Below, in pieces: positions 47,300 through 57,022 of a stretch of DNA of 64,000 bases. The position numbers and the translations under genes were made by a program. The DNA is from Accumulibacter jenkinsii. GTDB taxonomy: Bacteria; Pseudomonadota; Gammaproteobacteria; Burkholderiales; Rhodocyclaceae. The DNA lies in contig JAZKUF010000006.1 of NCBI GenBank assembly GCA_036625225.1, forward strand, positions 1 to 64,000, in the 5' to 3' direction. The number at the start of each line of letters is the position of its first letter. The first letter of the stretch is position 1. The notes beneath the pieces are model-generated. The model ran no database searches and was not told the origin of the DNA. It saw only the letters and a list, made by a program, of their open reading frames with translations.

Positions 47300-48076
47300 C
47301 TACGGCAGCGCAGCGCCGTTGCCGGCCCGCCATTGCCAGGCAATTCCACGCCGCTCGACCTCCTCGCGGATCACCGCCATCGCCTGCTCAACCAGCGCCG
47401 GCTCGCCTTCGACGCCGAGTTCGAGGTGTCGCCGCTGCCCGTCGTCGGACAGCGACGGCAGGCTGAACAGGCGCAAGTCGGGAAAATCGGCGACGATTCG
47501 TTCCATCAGATCAAGCAGCGCACTCTCGTAGCAATTCTCTCCGGTCAGCAGGAACGCTTTTTCCACCAGCAGCCGGCGGTGGAAAAGCGGGGCGTAGAAG
47601 GTGTCGAGCGCCCATTCGGCCATCGGGTGCGCCATCTGCGGAAAACCCGGCAGAAAGTGGTGGTCGCGCACGCGAAAACCCGGGATGCGGTTGAATGGGT
47701 TGGGAATGATGTCTACGCCACGCGGAAAGGTTCCGAGCAGCAGGCGAACGGCGGTGACCTCGTTGCCGAAGCGGGCACGGATTTCACGCTCGGCATCCGG
47801 ATGCAGGACCAGGTCGACGCCCAGCGCGAGGGCCGCCGCTTGCCGCGTGTGGTCGTCGGGTGTGTTGCCGATGCCGCCGAAGCTGAACACCACGTCACCG
47901 GCGGCGAGACTTCGGCGCAGCGTTGCCGCGATGCGCGAACGATCGTCGCCGAGGTATTCGACCCACGCCAGGCGCAGACCGCGTACGCCGAGCAGCTGGG
48001 CGATTCTGGCAAAATGCCGGTCGACGCGTTTTCCGGACAGGATCTCGTCACCGATGATGATCGCCCCGAAATTCAT
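47300..48076 (-). CDS. Molybdopterin-binding-domain protein (CinA N-terminal-like)
   Basis: The 258-aa protein has the MoCF_biosynth fold: MNFGAIIIGDEILSGKRVDRHF, DVVFSFGGIGNTPDDHTRQA and LLLGTFPRGVDIIPNPFNRIPGF. It corresponds to the N-terminal half of CinA (competence/damage-inducible protein A) without the C-terminal nicotinamide-nucleotide amidase domain. Its substrate is not established. It ends at the shared terminator and lies downstream of hrpA with a 71-bp gap. Confidence 0.85.
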   Translation of the reverse strand: MNFGAIIIGDEILSGKRVDRHFARIAQLLGVRGLRLAWVEYLGDDRSRIAATLRRSLAAGDVVFSFGGIGNTPDDHTRQAAALALGVDLVLHPDAEREIRARFGNEVTAVRLLLGTFPRGVDIIPNPFNRIPGFRVRDHHFLPGFPQMAHPMAEWALDTFYAPLFHRRLLVEKAFLLTGENCYESALLDLMERIVADFPDLRLFSLPSLSDDGQRRHLELGVEGEPALVEQAMAVIREEVERRGIAWQWRAGNGAALP

Positions 48077-48147
48077 TGCACTTCCTTCATGGTTGGGTGT
48101 TCATTGAGCAACCACCGCAGTCACGCCTGATGCCCTGCGTGCGCACA

Positions 48148-51100
48148 TCAGAGGGCTTCCCACATCTTCTGCAGGCGCTTGCTCGACACCGGCGCTGGCG
48201 TCCGCAGTTCCTGCGCGAACAGCTGCACACGCAGTTCCTCGAGCAACCAGCGAAACTGTTCGAGCTCGGGGTTGGCCACGCCCTGGCGTGCGAGTACGCT
48301 GGCTCGCCGCTCGTAATTTGTCCATAGCGGCGCCCATTCGGCCAGCAAGCGGGCATCGCGCGCCGCCCCCAGGCTACCACCGGCTTTCAGTTTGTCGAGG
48401 CGCAGCGCGATCGCTTTCAGATAACGCGGATAGTGCTGCAGGCGCTCGAACGGCGTCGCAGCAATGAAGCGTTGGCCGATCAGGCGCGCGAGCTGTCCTT
48501 CGACATCCTGCAGCGTACTCCCGAAAGCCTTGAACGCCGGCAGTTTTTTCTGCAGCGACTGCCAGTCGACGAGAATCTGCCCGACCAGGCGACAAATCTC
48601 CTGCGCCAGCAGGCCGAGACGTGGCCTGGCCTCGGCACAGCGCGCGCGGAAAGTGGCGGCGTCGCGCGGCCAGGGTTCGACCAGGCAGGCGCGGGCAACG
48701 CTCAGATCGATCAATTGTCGGCGCAGTTCGTCGAGCGTCCCCAGGGCCATGAACTGCATCGCCATCTGGTTGAGCCCCGGCAGATTTTTCTCGACGTATT
48801 TCAGCGGCTCGCGAAACTGCAGCATGAAGAGCCGCAGCAGACCGGCGCCATGCGCCTGGCGCGCTTCCTCGGGCGAATCGAAGACGCTCAGCGAGACGCT
48901 GTTGCCACCGTCGACCAGGCCGGGATAACCGAGCACGCGCTGACCGCCGCCGACGCCGACTTCCATCAGCTCGGGCAGGTCACCGAAACTCCAGTCGGTC
49001 ATTCCCGAATACTCGGCGGGCGTCTCGTGCAGTTCGCAAAACTCCTGCTTCGCCTCGCGTCCCCACTCGGCCCGCAGCTCGCTCAGGTTGCGGCTCATGC
49101 CGAGCTGACGACCGTTCTCGTCGAGCAGGCGGAAGTTGAGCGAGAGGTATGCCGGCAACGCGTCGGGGCGAAAAGCGTCGGGGGTGATTTCCCAGCCGCG
49201 CGCGTTGAGCCCGCGGGACTGCAGGATGAAGGCGATCAGCGCCATCACCAGCGGCTTGTCCGAGGGCTGCATGGCGGACACGAAATCAGCCGCGAAATCG
49301 GGCACCGGCACCAGCCTGGCGCGCAAGCGCTGCGGCAAGGTCTTGACGAGCTGCACGACCTTTTCCTTCAGCAAGCCAGGCACCAGCCATTCGCAGCGCG
49401 CCACTGGCAGCTGGTTGAGCTGCGCCAGCGGCAGGGTCAGCGTCACCCCGTCGCGGGGGCTGCCGGGCTCGAAGTGATAGGCGAGTTCGTAGGCGACGCC
49501 ACCGAGCCGCAGCTGATGCGGAAAGGCCTCGCTGGTCACCCCGGCCGCTTCGTGCCGCATGAGGTCTTCGCGCTGCAGGTAGAGCAGGCGCGGCGTCTCG
49601 CGTTCGGCCTCGCGCCGCCACTGGTCGAAGCTCGCGCCACTGTAGAGGTCGGCGGGAATGAGCCGGTCGTAGAAGGCGAAGATCAGTTCGTCGTCGACCA
49701 GCACGTCGGGGCGCCGCGACTTGTGTTCGAGAGTCTCGATGTCGAGCATCAACTGCTGGTTGTGCGTGTAGAACCCCCAGCGACGCTCATACTCCTCGCT
49801 GACCTCGCCGCCGACCAGCGCCTGACGGATGAAGATCTCGCGCGCTTGCGACGGATCGAGCGGCCCGAAATTGACCCGCCGGCGGGGATCGACGACGAGG
49901 CCGTAGAGTGTCACGCGCTCGAAAGCGATCGCCTGCATCGCCTTCTTCTCCCAATGCGGATCGAACCAGCTGCGCTTGACGAGGTGCGCGCCGACCCGTT
50001 CCAGCCATTCAGGTTCGATGCGCGCGACGCAGCGCGCGAAAAGGCGCGTCGTTTCGCTGATTTCGGCGGCGACGATCCACTTGCCGGCTTTCTTCTGCAG
50101 CACCGATCCGGGATGGATCAGAAACTTGATGCCGCGCGCGCCGAGGTAATGCGCCGACTCCTCCGACTTGCAGCCGAGGTTGCCGAGCAGTCCGGCGAGC
50201 AGCGCCCGGTGGATCGCGTCGTAGGTCGCCGGCAACTGGTTTTCGAGCCACTGATGTTCGGCAGCGACCGCGTGCAGCTGACTGTGGATGTCGCGCCATT
50301 CGCGCATGCGCAGCGCCGAGAGAAAGTTTTCGTGACAGGCGTCGATCAGTTTGCGCTGCGACTTGCGCTGTTCCACTGCGGCCTGGTACCAGTCCCAGAG
50401 CTTGAGCCAGGAGAGAAACTCCGACTTCTCGTCGGCGAATTTCCGGTGTGCCGCGTCGGCCGTCCCCTGCCGCTCCTGCGGACGTTCGCGCGGATCCTGC
50501 ACCGACAGCGCGGCGGCGATCACCAGCACCTCGCGCAGGCAACCCTCGTCGCGGGCAGCAACGATCATCCGCCCGAGCCGCGGATCCAGCGGCATCTTGG
50601 CGAGTTCCTGGCCGGTCGCGGTCAGCGCGTGTTCGGCCGTTACCGCACCGAGTTCGAGCAGCAACTGGTAGCCATCGCTGACCGCCTTGCGCGGCGGCGC
50701 TTCGAGAAACGGAAAGGCCTCGATGTCGCCGAGGCGCAGCGCTTTCATGCGCAGGATGACGCCGGCCAGCGACGAGCGCAGGATCTCCGGGTCGGCATAG
50801 ACCGGCCGCAGCGCGAAATCCTGCTCGGCGTAGAGCCGGATGCAGACGCCCGCGGCGACCCGGCCGCAGCGCCCCGAGCGCTGGTTGGCCGACGCTTGCG
50901 CGATCTTCTCGATCTGCAGCTGCTCGACCTTGTTGCGGTACGAATAGCGCTTGACGCGCGCCAGCCCCGAATCGACCACGTAACGGATTCCCGGCACGGT
51001 GAGCGAAGTCTCGGCAACATTGGTCGCCAGCACGATCCGCCGCCCGACATGCGGCCTGAAGATGCGGCCCTGCTCTTCGGCCGACAGGCGGGCAAACAGC

Positions 51101-52098
51101 GGCAGGATCTCGGTATGCGGCGGGTGGTGCTGGCGCAGCGCCTCGGCGGCTTCGCGAATCTCGCGCTCACCGGGCAGAAAGACCAGCACGTCGCCCGGCC
51201 CGGCGCGATGCAGTTCGTCGCAGGCGTCGGTGATCGCGTCGTAGAGGTCGCGTTCGTCGTCGGGAGCGGCGTTGGCGGCGTCGTCTGGCTCGCGCTGCAA
51301 AGGGCGATAACGCACTTCGACCGGATGCAGCCGCCCGGAAACCTCGATCACCGGCGCGCCGTCGAAGTGCTGCGCGAAGCGCTCGGCGTCGATCGTCGCC
51401 GAAGTGATGATCACCTTGAGGTCGCGCCGCCTGGCCAGCAGCTGTTTGAGGTAACCGAGCAGGAAATCGATGTTGAGGCTGCGCTCGTGCGCTTCATCGA
51501 TGATCAGCGTGTCGTACTGTTCGAGCCAGGGATCCCCTTGCGTTTCGGCGAGCAGGATGCCGTCGGTCATCAGCTTGATGAACGCCTCGGGCGAGGTGCG
51601 GTCGGTGAAACGAATCTTGTAGCCGACCAGGCGCCCGATCTCGCTCTGCAGTTCCTGCGCAATCCGTGCCGCCGTCGCCCGCGCGGCAATCCGCCGCGGC
51701 TGTGTATGGCCGATCAGGCCGGTCGTTCCGCGGCCGAGTTCAAGACAGATTTTCGGGATCTGCGTCGTCTTGCCCGAACCGGTCTCACCGCAGACGATGA
51801 CCACCGGATGTTTGGCGATCAGCGCGGCAATCTCGTCGCGCCGCCCGTTGACCGGCAGATCGTCGGCGAACGCGGGTTTCGGCAGCCGTTCCCGACGCGC
51901 AGCGACCGCCGAGCGCGAGCGCTCCAGCAGACGATCGCGCTCGGCCTGGCACGCATCGCGCCGGGCTCCGAAAAGGCGACGACAATCGCGCGCGAGCGAA
52001 CGCAGGCGGCGCTGGTCGATCGCCAGGCAGTCGGCATAAGGGTTCGAGGGCGGCGCGGGCGGGCTGCAGGAAGCGGCAGGGGGGGTCTTGGCAGTCAT
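48148..52098 (-). CDS. hrpA: ATP-dependent RNA helicase HrpA
   Basis: The 1316-aa DEAH-box helicase has motif I GETGSGKTTQ, motif II IIDEAHERSLN, motif III ITSATIDAERF, motif V ATNVAETSLTVPGIRYVVDSG and motif VI QRSGRCGR. The HA2, OB-fold and large HrpA-specific C-terminal DUF3418 regions follow. HrpA acts on mRNA and stalled ribosomes. ATG 52098 (MTAKTPPAAS) gives an E. coli-like N-terminus; in-frame starts at 52215 and 52227 would add about 40 residues. No strong ribosome site favours any of them. Confidence 0.95.
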   Translation of the reverse strand: MTAKTPPAASCSPPAPPSNPYADCLAIDQRRLRSLARDCRRLFGARRDACQAERDRLLERSRSAVAARRERLPKPAFADDLPVNGRRDEIAALIAKHPVVIVCGETGSGKTTQIPKICLELGRGTTGLIGHTQPRRIAARATAARIAQELQSEIGRLVGYKIRFTDRTSPEAFIKLMTDGILLAETQGDPWLEQYDTLIIDEAHERSLNIDFLLGYLKQLLARRRDLKVIITSATIDAERFAQHFDGAPVIEVSGRLHPVEVRYRPLQREPDDAANAAPDDERDLYDAITDACDELHRAGPGDVLVFLPGEREIREAAEALRQHHPPHTEILPLFARLSAEEQGRIFRPHVGRRIVLATNVAETSLTVPGIRYVVDSGLARVKRYSYRNKVEQLQIEKIAQASANQRSGRCGRVAAGVCIRLYAEQDFALRPVYADPEILRSSLAGVILRMKALRLGDIEAFPFLEAPPRKAVSDGYQLLLELGAVTAEHALTATGQELAKMPLDPRLGRMIVAARDEGCLREVLVIAAALSVQDPRERPQERQGTADAAHRKFADEKSEFLSWLKLWDWYQAAVEQRKSQRKLIDACHENFLSALRMREWRDIHSQLHAVAAEHQWLENQLPATYDAIHRALLAGLLGNLGCKSEESAHYLGARGIKFLIHPGSVLQKKAGKWIVAAEISETTRLFARCVARIEPEWLERVGAHLVKRSWFDPHWEKKAMQAIAFERVTLYGLVVDPRRRVNFGPLDPSQAREIFIRQALVGGEVSEEYERRWGFYTHNQQLMLDIETLEHKSRRPDVLVDDELIFAFYDRLIPADLYSGASFDQWRREAERETPRLLYLQREDLMRHEAAGVTSEAFPHQLRLGGVAYELAYHFEPGSPRDGVTLTLPLAQLNQLPVARCEWLVPGLLKEKVVQLVKTLPQRLRARLVPVPDFAADFVSAMQPSDKPLVMALIAFILQSRGLNARGWEITPDAFRPDALPAYLSLNFRLLDENGRQLGMSRNLSELRAEWGREAKQEFCELHETPAEYSGMTDWSFGDLPELMEVGVGGGQRVLGYPGLVDGGNSVSLSVFDSPEEARQAHGAGLLRLFMLQFREPLKYVEKNLPGLNQMAMQFMALGTLDELRRQLIDLSVARACLVEPWPRDAATFRARCAEARPRLGLLAQEICRLVGQILVDWQSLQKKLPAFKAFGSTLQDVEGQLARLIGQRFIAATPFERLQHYPRYLKAIALRLDKLKAGGSLGAARDARLLAEWAPLWTNYERRASVLARQGVANPELEQFRWLLEELRVQLFAQELRTPAPVSSKRLQKMWEAL

Positions 52099-52262
52099 CA
52101 AATCGGTCGGGGAAAACGGCGCAGCGGCGACAGCCTTCGGAGCTGCGGCGACACCCAACCGCCGGGACAAGCGCCGGCGAGGCCGCCAGTTGCCGCCTGA
52201 AGGACGCTGCGCCATTGTACCCCGCAAGGGGCGATCAGTCTTTCCCGGCGGCCGCCGGCGGC

Positions 52263-52541
52263 CTACTCGTCGTCGTCGCCGGCACCGTCCCGGCGCGGGA
52301 CGGTCTGCGGATCGCAGGTGATGGCGCGGTAGATCTCGATCCGGTCACCCGGCCGCAGGGCTGCGTCGAGTTTGACCAGGCGGCCGAAGACGCCCACCTT
52401 CTGCGTCGCGAGATCGATCGTCGGAAACGATCTGAGGATGCCGGAGCGGTCGATCACTTCACGTACCGTCGATGCGTCCGGCACTTCGATGTTGAGCCAG
52501 ATTTGCTGGCCCGCTTCGGAATAGGCGACCCCGATCTGCAT
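52263..52541 (-). CDS. rnfH: RnfH (UPF0125) protein
   Basis: The 92-aa ubiquitin-like protein has MQIGVAYSEAGQQIWLNIEVPD, VGVFGRLVKLDAALRPGDRIEIYR and an acidic tail. RnfH is encoded with rnf operons in nitrogen fixers and elsewhere; its precise role is unsettled. It lies 13 bases downstream of rnfE and closes the operon. ATG 52541 is chosen because the family begins at MQIGV. Confidence 0.9.
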   Translation of the reverse strand: MQIGVAYSEAGQQIWLNIEVPDASTVREVIDRSGILRSFPTIDLATQKVGVFGRLVKLDAALRPGDRIEIYRAITCDPQTVPRRDGAGDDDE

Positions 52542-52554
52542 GGCTGGATTCCTT

Positions 52555-53226
52555 TCAGGCAGTGACCGGCAGCGCGGCGACGGCGGGACTCTGCTGTGCG
52601 CGCAACTCGATGGCACGCTTGCCGGCGAGCAAGAGACCGAGGACCAGGAACCCTCCCGGCGGCAGAACCATCAACAGGAAACCGCCATAGTCGGGAATCA
52701 CGGTCAGTTCGATCACCCGAAAAGCCGGGCCGAGAAGCAGACTGGCCTGGGCGAACAGGGTAGCGCTGCCGAGCAGTTCGCGGATCAGGCCGATCAGGGT
52801 CAGGGCGACGGTGAAACCGAGGCCCATGGCGAGACCATCGACGGCCGCCGCCACCACTGTGTTCTTTGACGCGTAGGCTTCAGCGCGACCGAGAATGGCG
52901 CAGTTCACGACGATCAGGGCGATGAACAGCCCGAGGACCTTGTACAGGTCGTGCAGCCAGGCATTCAGCCCGAGATCGACGAGCGTCACCAGGCTGGCGA
53001 TGAGGACGACAAAGATCGGGATGCGCACCTGCGGACTGACCAGCGAGCGAATCGACGCCACCAGAACGTTCGAGGTGATGAGGACGGCCGTGGTCGCGAG
53101 ACCCATGCCGAGTCCGTTGGTGCCGCTGGTGGTAACGGCCATCGCCGGGCAGAGGGCGAGCATCTGCGCGAAGACGACGTTCTGCCGCCAGAGCCCGTCG
53201 GTGAGGGCGCTTGCCAGTCGGTTCAT
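52555..53226 (-). CDS. rnfE: Rnf complex subunit RnfE
   Basis: The 223-aa membrane subunit has six helices and the NqrD/RnfE motifs NVVFAQMLALCPAMAVTTSGTNGLGMGLATTAVL and VVNCAILGRAEAYASKN. With RnfA it forms the central membrane pair around a buried 2Fe-2S site (Cys in ALCPAMA and VVNCAIL). ATGA overlap with rnfG. Confidence 0.95.
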   Translation of the reverse strand: MNRLASALTDGLWRQNVVFAQMLALCPAMAVTTSGTNGLGMGLATTAVLITSNVLVASIRSLVSPQVRIPIFVVLIASLVTLVDLGLNAWLHDLYKVLGLFIALIVVNCAILGRAEAYASKNTVVAAAVDGLAMGLGFTVALTLIGLIRELLGSATLFAQASLLLGPAFRVIELTVIPDYGGFLLMVLPPGGFLVLGLLLAGKRAIELRAQQSPAVAALPVTA

Positions 53227-53852
53227 GAGCCTTTTCCTTCCTGCAGGATTTGTGCGCGCTGGGCGGCGAAGAAATCGAGTCCGTCCTTGACCGCCTTGAC
53301 CACCGCGCGCGGGGTGATGGTGGCGCCGGCCATCTGGTCGAAAACGCCGCCGTCCTTTTTCACCGCCCATTTCGCAGGCGCCAGCGTCGCCAGCGAAAGA
53401 CCGTTGAACGACAGGATCCACGGCGACCTGGCAAGTTCGATCTTGTCGCCCAGGCCGGGCGTTTCGGTGTGCTTGAGCACGCGGGCGCCGAGCAGCATGC
53501 CGTGAGGATCAACCGCGATCAGCACGACGATGTCGCCGGCGTAACCGCGGGCGGCCGTCTCGAAGATCGCGGCGGTGACGGCGCCTTGCCGGCGGGCGAG
53601 GTAGATCCGTTTCTTTTTCCCCTCGACAGCGCCGATCTCCAGGGCGTCGGCCAACAGATCGTTATCGGCAAAGTTCTCGGGCAGCACCTGCAGCAGCGAA
53701 GTCTGCAGGTCCAGGGCCTCGGCGGCAGCGATCCGATCGCGCGTGACACCGACGGCCAGGACCAGTGCGGATGCCGCCAGCAGCGCGATCACCCCGAGCG
53801 ACAGCGCCTGGTAGGCCAGACGGTCGCGAACCGATGCCAGCAAGCGCTTCAT
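53223..53852 (-). CDS. rnfG: Rnf complex FMN subunit RnfG
   Basis: The 209-aa protein has one N-terminal helix and a periplasmic FMN-binding domain. Covalent FMN is expected on the Thr of MAGATITPRAVVKAV. The domain also shows VLKHTETPGLGDKIE, typical of RnfG/NqrC. It transfers electrons between RnfD and the membrane core. Starts and stops overlap both neighbours. Confidence 0.95.
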   Translation of the reverse strand: MKRLLASVRDRLAYQALSLGVIALLAASALVLAVGVTRDRIAAAEALDLQTSLLQVLPENFADNDLLADALEIGAVEGKKKRIYLARRQGAVTAAIFETAARGYAGDIVVLIAVDPHGMLLGARVLKHTETPGLGDKIELARSPWILSFNGLSLATLAPAKWAVKKDGGVFDQMAGATITPRAVVKAVKDGLDFFAAQRAQILQEGKGS

Positions 53853-54931
53853 GCGTCGATCTCCAGCGCGGCTCCACGCCGGTCGCGGCCATAGACCCGC
53901 GGCCGGATGAAGCGATCGATCACCGGCGTCAGCGCGTTCATCAGCAGAACCGCAAAGGCGACGCCTTCCGGATAACCGCCCCAGGTCCGAATGACGTAGG
54001 TCAGGAAGCCGACGCCGGCACCGAAGACGAGCTGCCCGGCCCAGGTATTGGGCGAGGTGACGTAATCGGTGGCGATGAAGAAGGCGCCGAGCAGGGCCCC
54101 GCCCGAAAGCAGGTGAGTGGCGACATCGAGGTAGCGCGCCGGATCGACGCTGTGCATCAGCAGCGCCGATCCGGCAATCGTCGCCAGCATCGCGAACGGA
54201 ATGTGCCAGCTGATGATGCGCAGAGCAAGCAGCAGCAGACCGCCGGCGGCGATCAGCAGCGATGCCGTTTCGCCGAGGCTGCCGGCGCGTTCGCCAAGGA
54301 AACTGATCGCCGGCGCCTGCGTCGCCGAAAAGGACTGCAGGAGATCGACACCGCGCGACAGCTCACTCCTCGCGTAGCCAAAGAGGGTCGCGCTGCTGGT
54401 CGCATCGAGCGCTGCCGGCAGGCCGCCGAAAGTGATCCGCAGGCCATCGACGAAACCGGGGGCGTCGGTAGACAGGATCGGCATGGGCGCGGTCCACCGG
54501 GTCATCGGCACCGGAAACGAGATCAGCAGCGCGACTCGCGCCACCATCGCCGGGTTGAAGAGATTCTGCCCGAGGCCACCAAAGACCTGCTTGCCGATCA
54601 CCGTGGCGAACAGCCCGCCGACCACCCCGACCCACCAGGGCGCCCAGGGCGGCAGGGAAAGGGCCAGCAGCCAGCCGGTGAGCAGCGCCGAGCCGTCGCC
54701 GAGTACCGGCAACACCGGTCGCTGCATGAGGCGCAGGCAGAACGCCTCGCCGACGATCGCCGAGGCGATGGTGATCCACCACAGATGAATGGCCGGCCAG
54801 CCGTAGAGCCAGAAGCCGTAAAGGGTAGCCGGCAGCAGCGCCGCACAGACCCAGAGCATGACGCGGGCCACGCTGCCGGTGCTGGCGGCGTGCGGCGCAG
54901 CAACCGGAATGACCGGCCAGCGGCCGCTCAT
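53849..54931 (-). CDS. rnfD: Rnf complex subunit RnfD
   Basis: The 360-aa membrane subunit has about nine helices and the motifs LLTGWLLALSLPPWAPWWVGVVGG, GKQVFGGLGQNLFNPAMVARV and YVTSPNTWAGQLVFG. The covalent FMN Thr is expected in ALDATSSATLFGY. It pairs with RnfG. Four-base overlaps with rnfC and rnfG show an intact operon. Confidence 0.94.
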   Translation of the reverse strand: MSGRWPVIPVAAPHAASTGSVARVMLWVCAALLPATLYGFWLYGWPAIHLWWITIASAIVGEAFCLRLMQRPVLPVLGDGSALLTGWLLALSLPPWAPWWVGVVGGLFATVIGKQVFGGLGQNLFNPAMVARVALLISFPVPMTRWTAPMPILSTDAPGFVDGLRITFGGLPAALDATSSATLFGYARSELSRGVDLLQSFSATQAPAISFLGERAGSLGETASLLIAAGGLLLLALRIISWHIPFAMLATIAGSALLMHSVDPARYLDVATHLLSGGALLGAFFIATDYVTSPNTWAGQLVFGAGVGFLTYVIRTWGGYPEGVAFAVLLMNALTPVIDRFIRPRVYGRDRRGAALEIDA

Positions 54932-56445
54932 GTCGCCACCTCGCCGGGCGCGACGGCGACCGCGACCGGCGCCGGACGCGTCGTCGCGGCCGCCTTGGCG
55001 GCGTCGCGTTCAGCCTTGCGCCGAGCTGCGGCGGCGACCTTTTCCCGGGCCTCGCGGGCCAGCCGCGCCTGCCGCTCGTCGGCGAGGCGCCGCGTCGCAT
55101 CATTACGCAGACGGCTGCGCTCGCGCGCCGAGAGTTCGCCCTTGGCGTAGCTGAAGTACTGCACCAGCGGGATGTGCGAGGGACAGACGTAGGCACAGCA
55201 ACCGCAGCCAATGCAGTCGGAGAGGCCGAAGCCGGCCGCCGCGCCGAGGTCTTCGGCGCCGATGCGGCTGGCCATTTCGAGCGGCAGCAGGCCCATCGGG
55301 CAAGCCCGCGTGCAGCTGCCGCAGCGGATGCACGGGCCGGCCGCAGGAATCTGCGCTTCGCCGGCATCGAAGGCGAGGATTCCCGACGCGCCCTTGACGA
55401 TCGGCACTCTCGCGTGCGGCAGGACGACGCCCATCATCGGCCCGCCGAGCACCAGTCGCGCCGGCCGGCCATTGACGCCGGCAAAGCGCAGGAGGTCGAC
55501 CACCAGGGCACCGAGCGGCGCCATGAAATTGCCCGGCCGGGTCAGCGCGCCGCCGTTCACGGTGACGATGCGTTCGACCAGCGGTTCGCCGCAGCGCAGC
55601 GCACGATGGACGGCTGCGCAGGTGGAGACGTTGTGCACCAGCACGCCGACTTCGGCGGCGCGGGCGTCGGCAGGGACTTCCTTGCCGGTCAGGGTCTGGA
55701 TCAGCTGCTTGTCCGACCCCATCGGATAGCGCGCCGGCACCGGCCGGACCTGGACGTTGCCGAAAGGCGCGGCGGCGATCGTCATGGCGGCGATCGCCTC
55801 CGGCTTGTTGTCCTCGATGCCGATCAGTGCCTCGCGGGCGCCGATGGCGTACATCACGATGCGCAGGCCGTCGACGACTTCGGACGCGCGGTCGCGCATG
55901 ATGCGATCATCGGACGACAGATACGGCTCGCATTCGCCACCATTGACGATCAAGGTGCTGACCTTGAGGCGGCGACCGAGATTGAACTTCACCGCCGCCG
56001 GGAAAGTGGCCCCGCCGAGACCGACGACGCCGGCGGCGGCGGTCAGCCGGGCGATCTCCTCGGGAGCGAGCGCGAAGGGGTCGCTGACCGGCGCCCGCTC
56101 GCACCACGCGTCGGCGCCGTCGGCGGCGATCGTGATCGCCAGTTGCGCGAGCCCCGAGGGATGGGGTGCGGTGATTTCGCCGATCGCGCTGATCCGTCCC
56201 GAGGTCGGCGCATGCACCGGCGCCGAGATGTTGCCCTGCGCTTCGGCGATCAGCTGACCCTTGCGCACCGTCTGCCCGACCAGCACCACCGGCCGTGCCG
56301 GGCCACCGACATGCTGCTGCATCGGCACGTGGAGGAGTCCGGGCAGCGGCAGCGAACGCAGCGGTGCGTCGGCCGCCGGGCGCTTGTGGTCGTCGGGATG
56401 AACGCCCCAGTGCGGATGGCGGCGGAAGATTTTTTCGAAGATGCC
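54928..56445 (-). CDS. rnfC: Rnf complex subunit RnfC
   Basis: The 505-aa peripheral subunit has the FMN/NADH fold (GVVGLGGATFPAAVKFNL, LIVNGGECEPYLSSDDRIM) and two 4Fe-4S clusters (CIRCGSCTRACPMGL and CIGCGCCAYVCPSHIP). A lysine/alanine-rich C-terminal tail (RRKAERDAAKAAA) is typical of long RnfC forms. The start is GTG at 56445 (VGIFEKIFRRHPHWG), with GGGGAA upstream; longer frames run into the intergenic region. Confidence 0.94.
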   Translation of the reverse strand, partial: GIFEKIFRRHPHWGVHPDDHKRPAADAPLRSLPLPGLLHVPMQQHVGGPARPVVLVGQTVRKGQLIAEAQGNISAPVHAPTSGRISAIGEITAPHPSGLAQLAITIAADGADAWCERAPVSDPFALAPEEIARLTAAAGVVGLGGATFPAAVKFNLGRRLKVSTLIVNGGECEPYLSSDDRIMRDRASEVVDGLRIVMYAIGAREALIGIEDNKPEAIAAMTIAAAPFGNVQVRPVPARYPMGSDKQLIQTLTGKEVPADARAAEVGVLVHNVSTCAAVHRALRCGEPLVERIVTVNGGALTRPGNFMAPLGALVVDLLRFAGVNGRPARLVLGGPMMGVVLPHARVPIVKGASGILAFDAGEAQIPAAGPCIRCGSCTRACPMGLLPLEMASRIGAEDLGAAAGFGLSDCIGCGCCAYVCPSHIPLVQYFSYAKGELSARERSRLRNDATRRLADERQARLAREAREKVAAAARRKAERDAAKAAATTRPAPVAVAVAPGEVAT

Positions 56446-56477
56446 CACGTTGTTCCCCGTTCGCGATCGGTTGATCT

Positions 56478-57011
56478 CTAGGCGGCGAGTGCTGCCGGTT
56501 TCGGCCACACCCAGTGCTGGACGGTGACCGGCAGCGGCTGCATCACCAGCGCTTCGGTCGGACAACGGTCGATGCAGTTGCCGCAGCCGGTGCAGGCTTC
56601 GCGAATCACGTTATGGATCTGTTTCGCAGCACCGAGAATGGCATCGGTCGGGCAGACCTTGCTGCAACGGCAGCAGCCGATGCAGGTCTCTTCGGCGACG
56701 ATGGCGATCTGAGGCCCCCGGTCGACGACTGCGGCGAGGTCGATGCTGATGCCGAGTTTCGCCGCCAGCGCCTGTGCCAGGACCCGACCACCCGGCGGAC
56801 AGAGGGTCACCGCAGCGCTGCCGCTGGCGATCGCCGCCGCCGCCGCCGGACAGCCGGCGAAACCACACTGGCCGCAGTTGGAACCCGGCATCAGGGCCGC
56901 GATTTCGTCGACCATCGGGTCGCCGTCAACCTGGAATTTCTTCGCCGCAAAGCCGAGCGCCAGGCCGAGCAGCGTCCCGAGGACAGTCAGGGAAAGAATG
57001 GCAATCCACAT
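56478..57011 (-). CDS. rnfB: Rnf complex ferredoxin-like subunit RnfB
   Basis: The 177-aa protein has one N-terminal helix (MWIAILSLTVLGTLLGLALGF), a four-cysteine cluster (GSNCGQCGFAGCP...LCPPGG) and two 4Fe-4S ferredoxin motifs (CIGCCRCSKVCPTDAI and CTGCGNCIDRCPTEAL). It exchanges electrons with soluble ferredoxin or flavodoxin. AGGAGA precedes the ATG. Confidence 0.95.
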   Translation of the reverse strand: MWIAILSLTVLGTLLGLALGFAAKKFQVDGDPMVDEIAALMPGSNCGQCGFAGCPAAAAAIASGSAAVTLCPPGGRVLAQALAAKLGISIDLAAVVDRGPQIAIVAEETCIGCCRCSKVCPTDAILGAAKQIHNVIREACTGCGNCIDRCPTEALVMQPLPVTVQHWVWPKPAALAA

Positions 57012-57022
57012 GGCGAAGTCTC

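Noticed and set aside
48433..52200. A 1255-codon open frame on the plus strand opposite hrpA
   Set aside because: It is the antisense shadow of a GC-rich gene. hrpA has every helicase motif on the minus strand and the antisense product shows no family motif.
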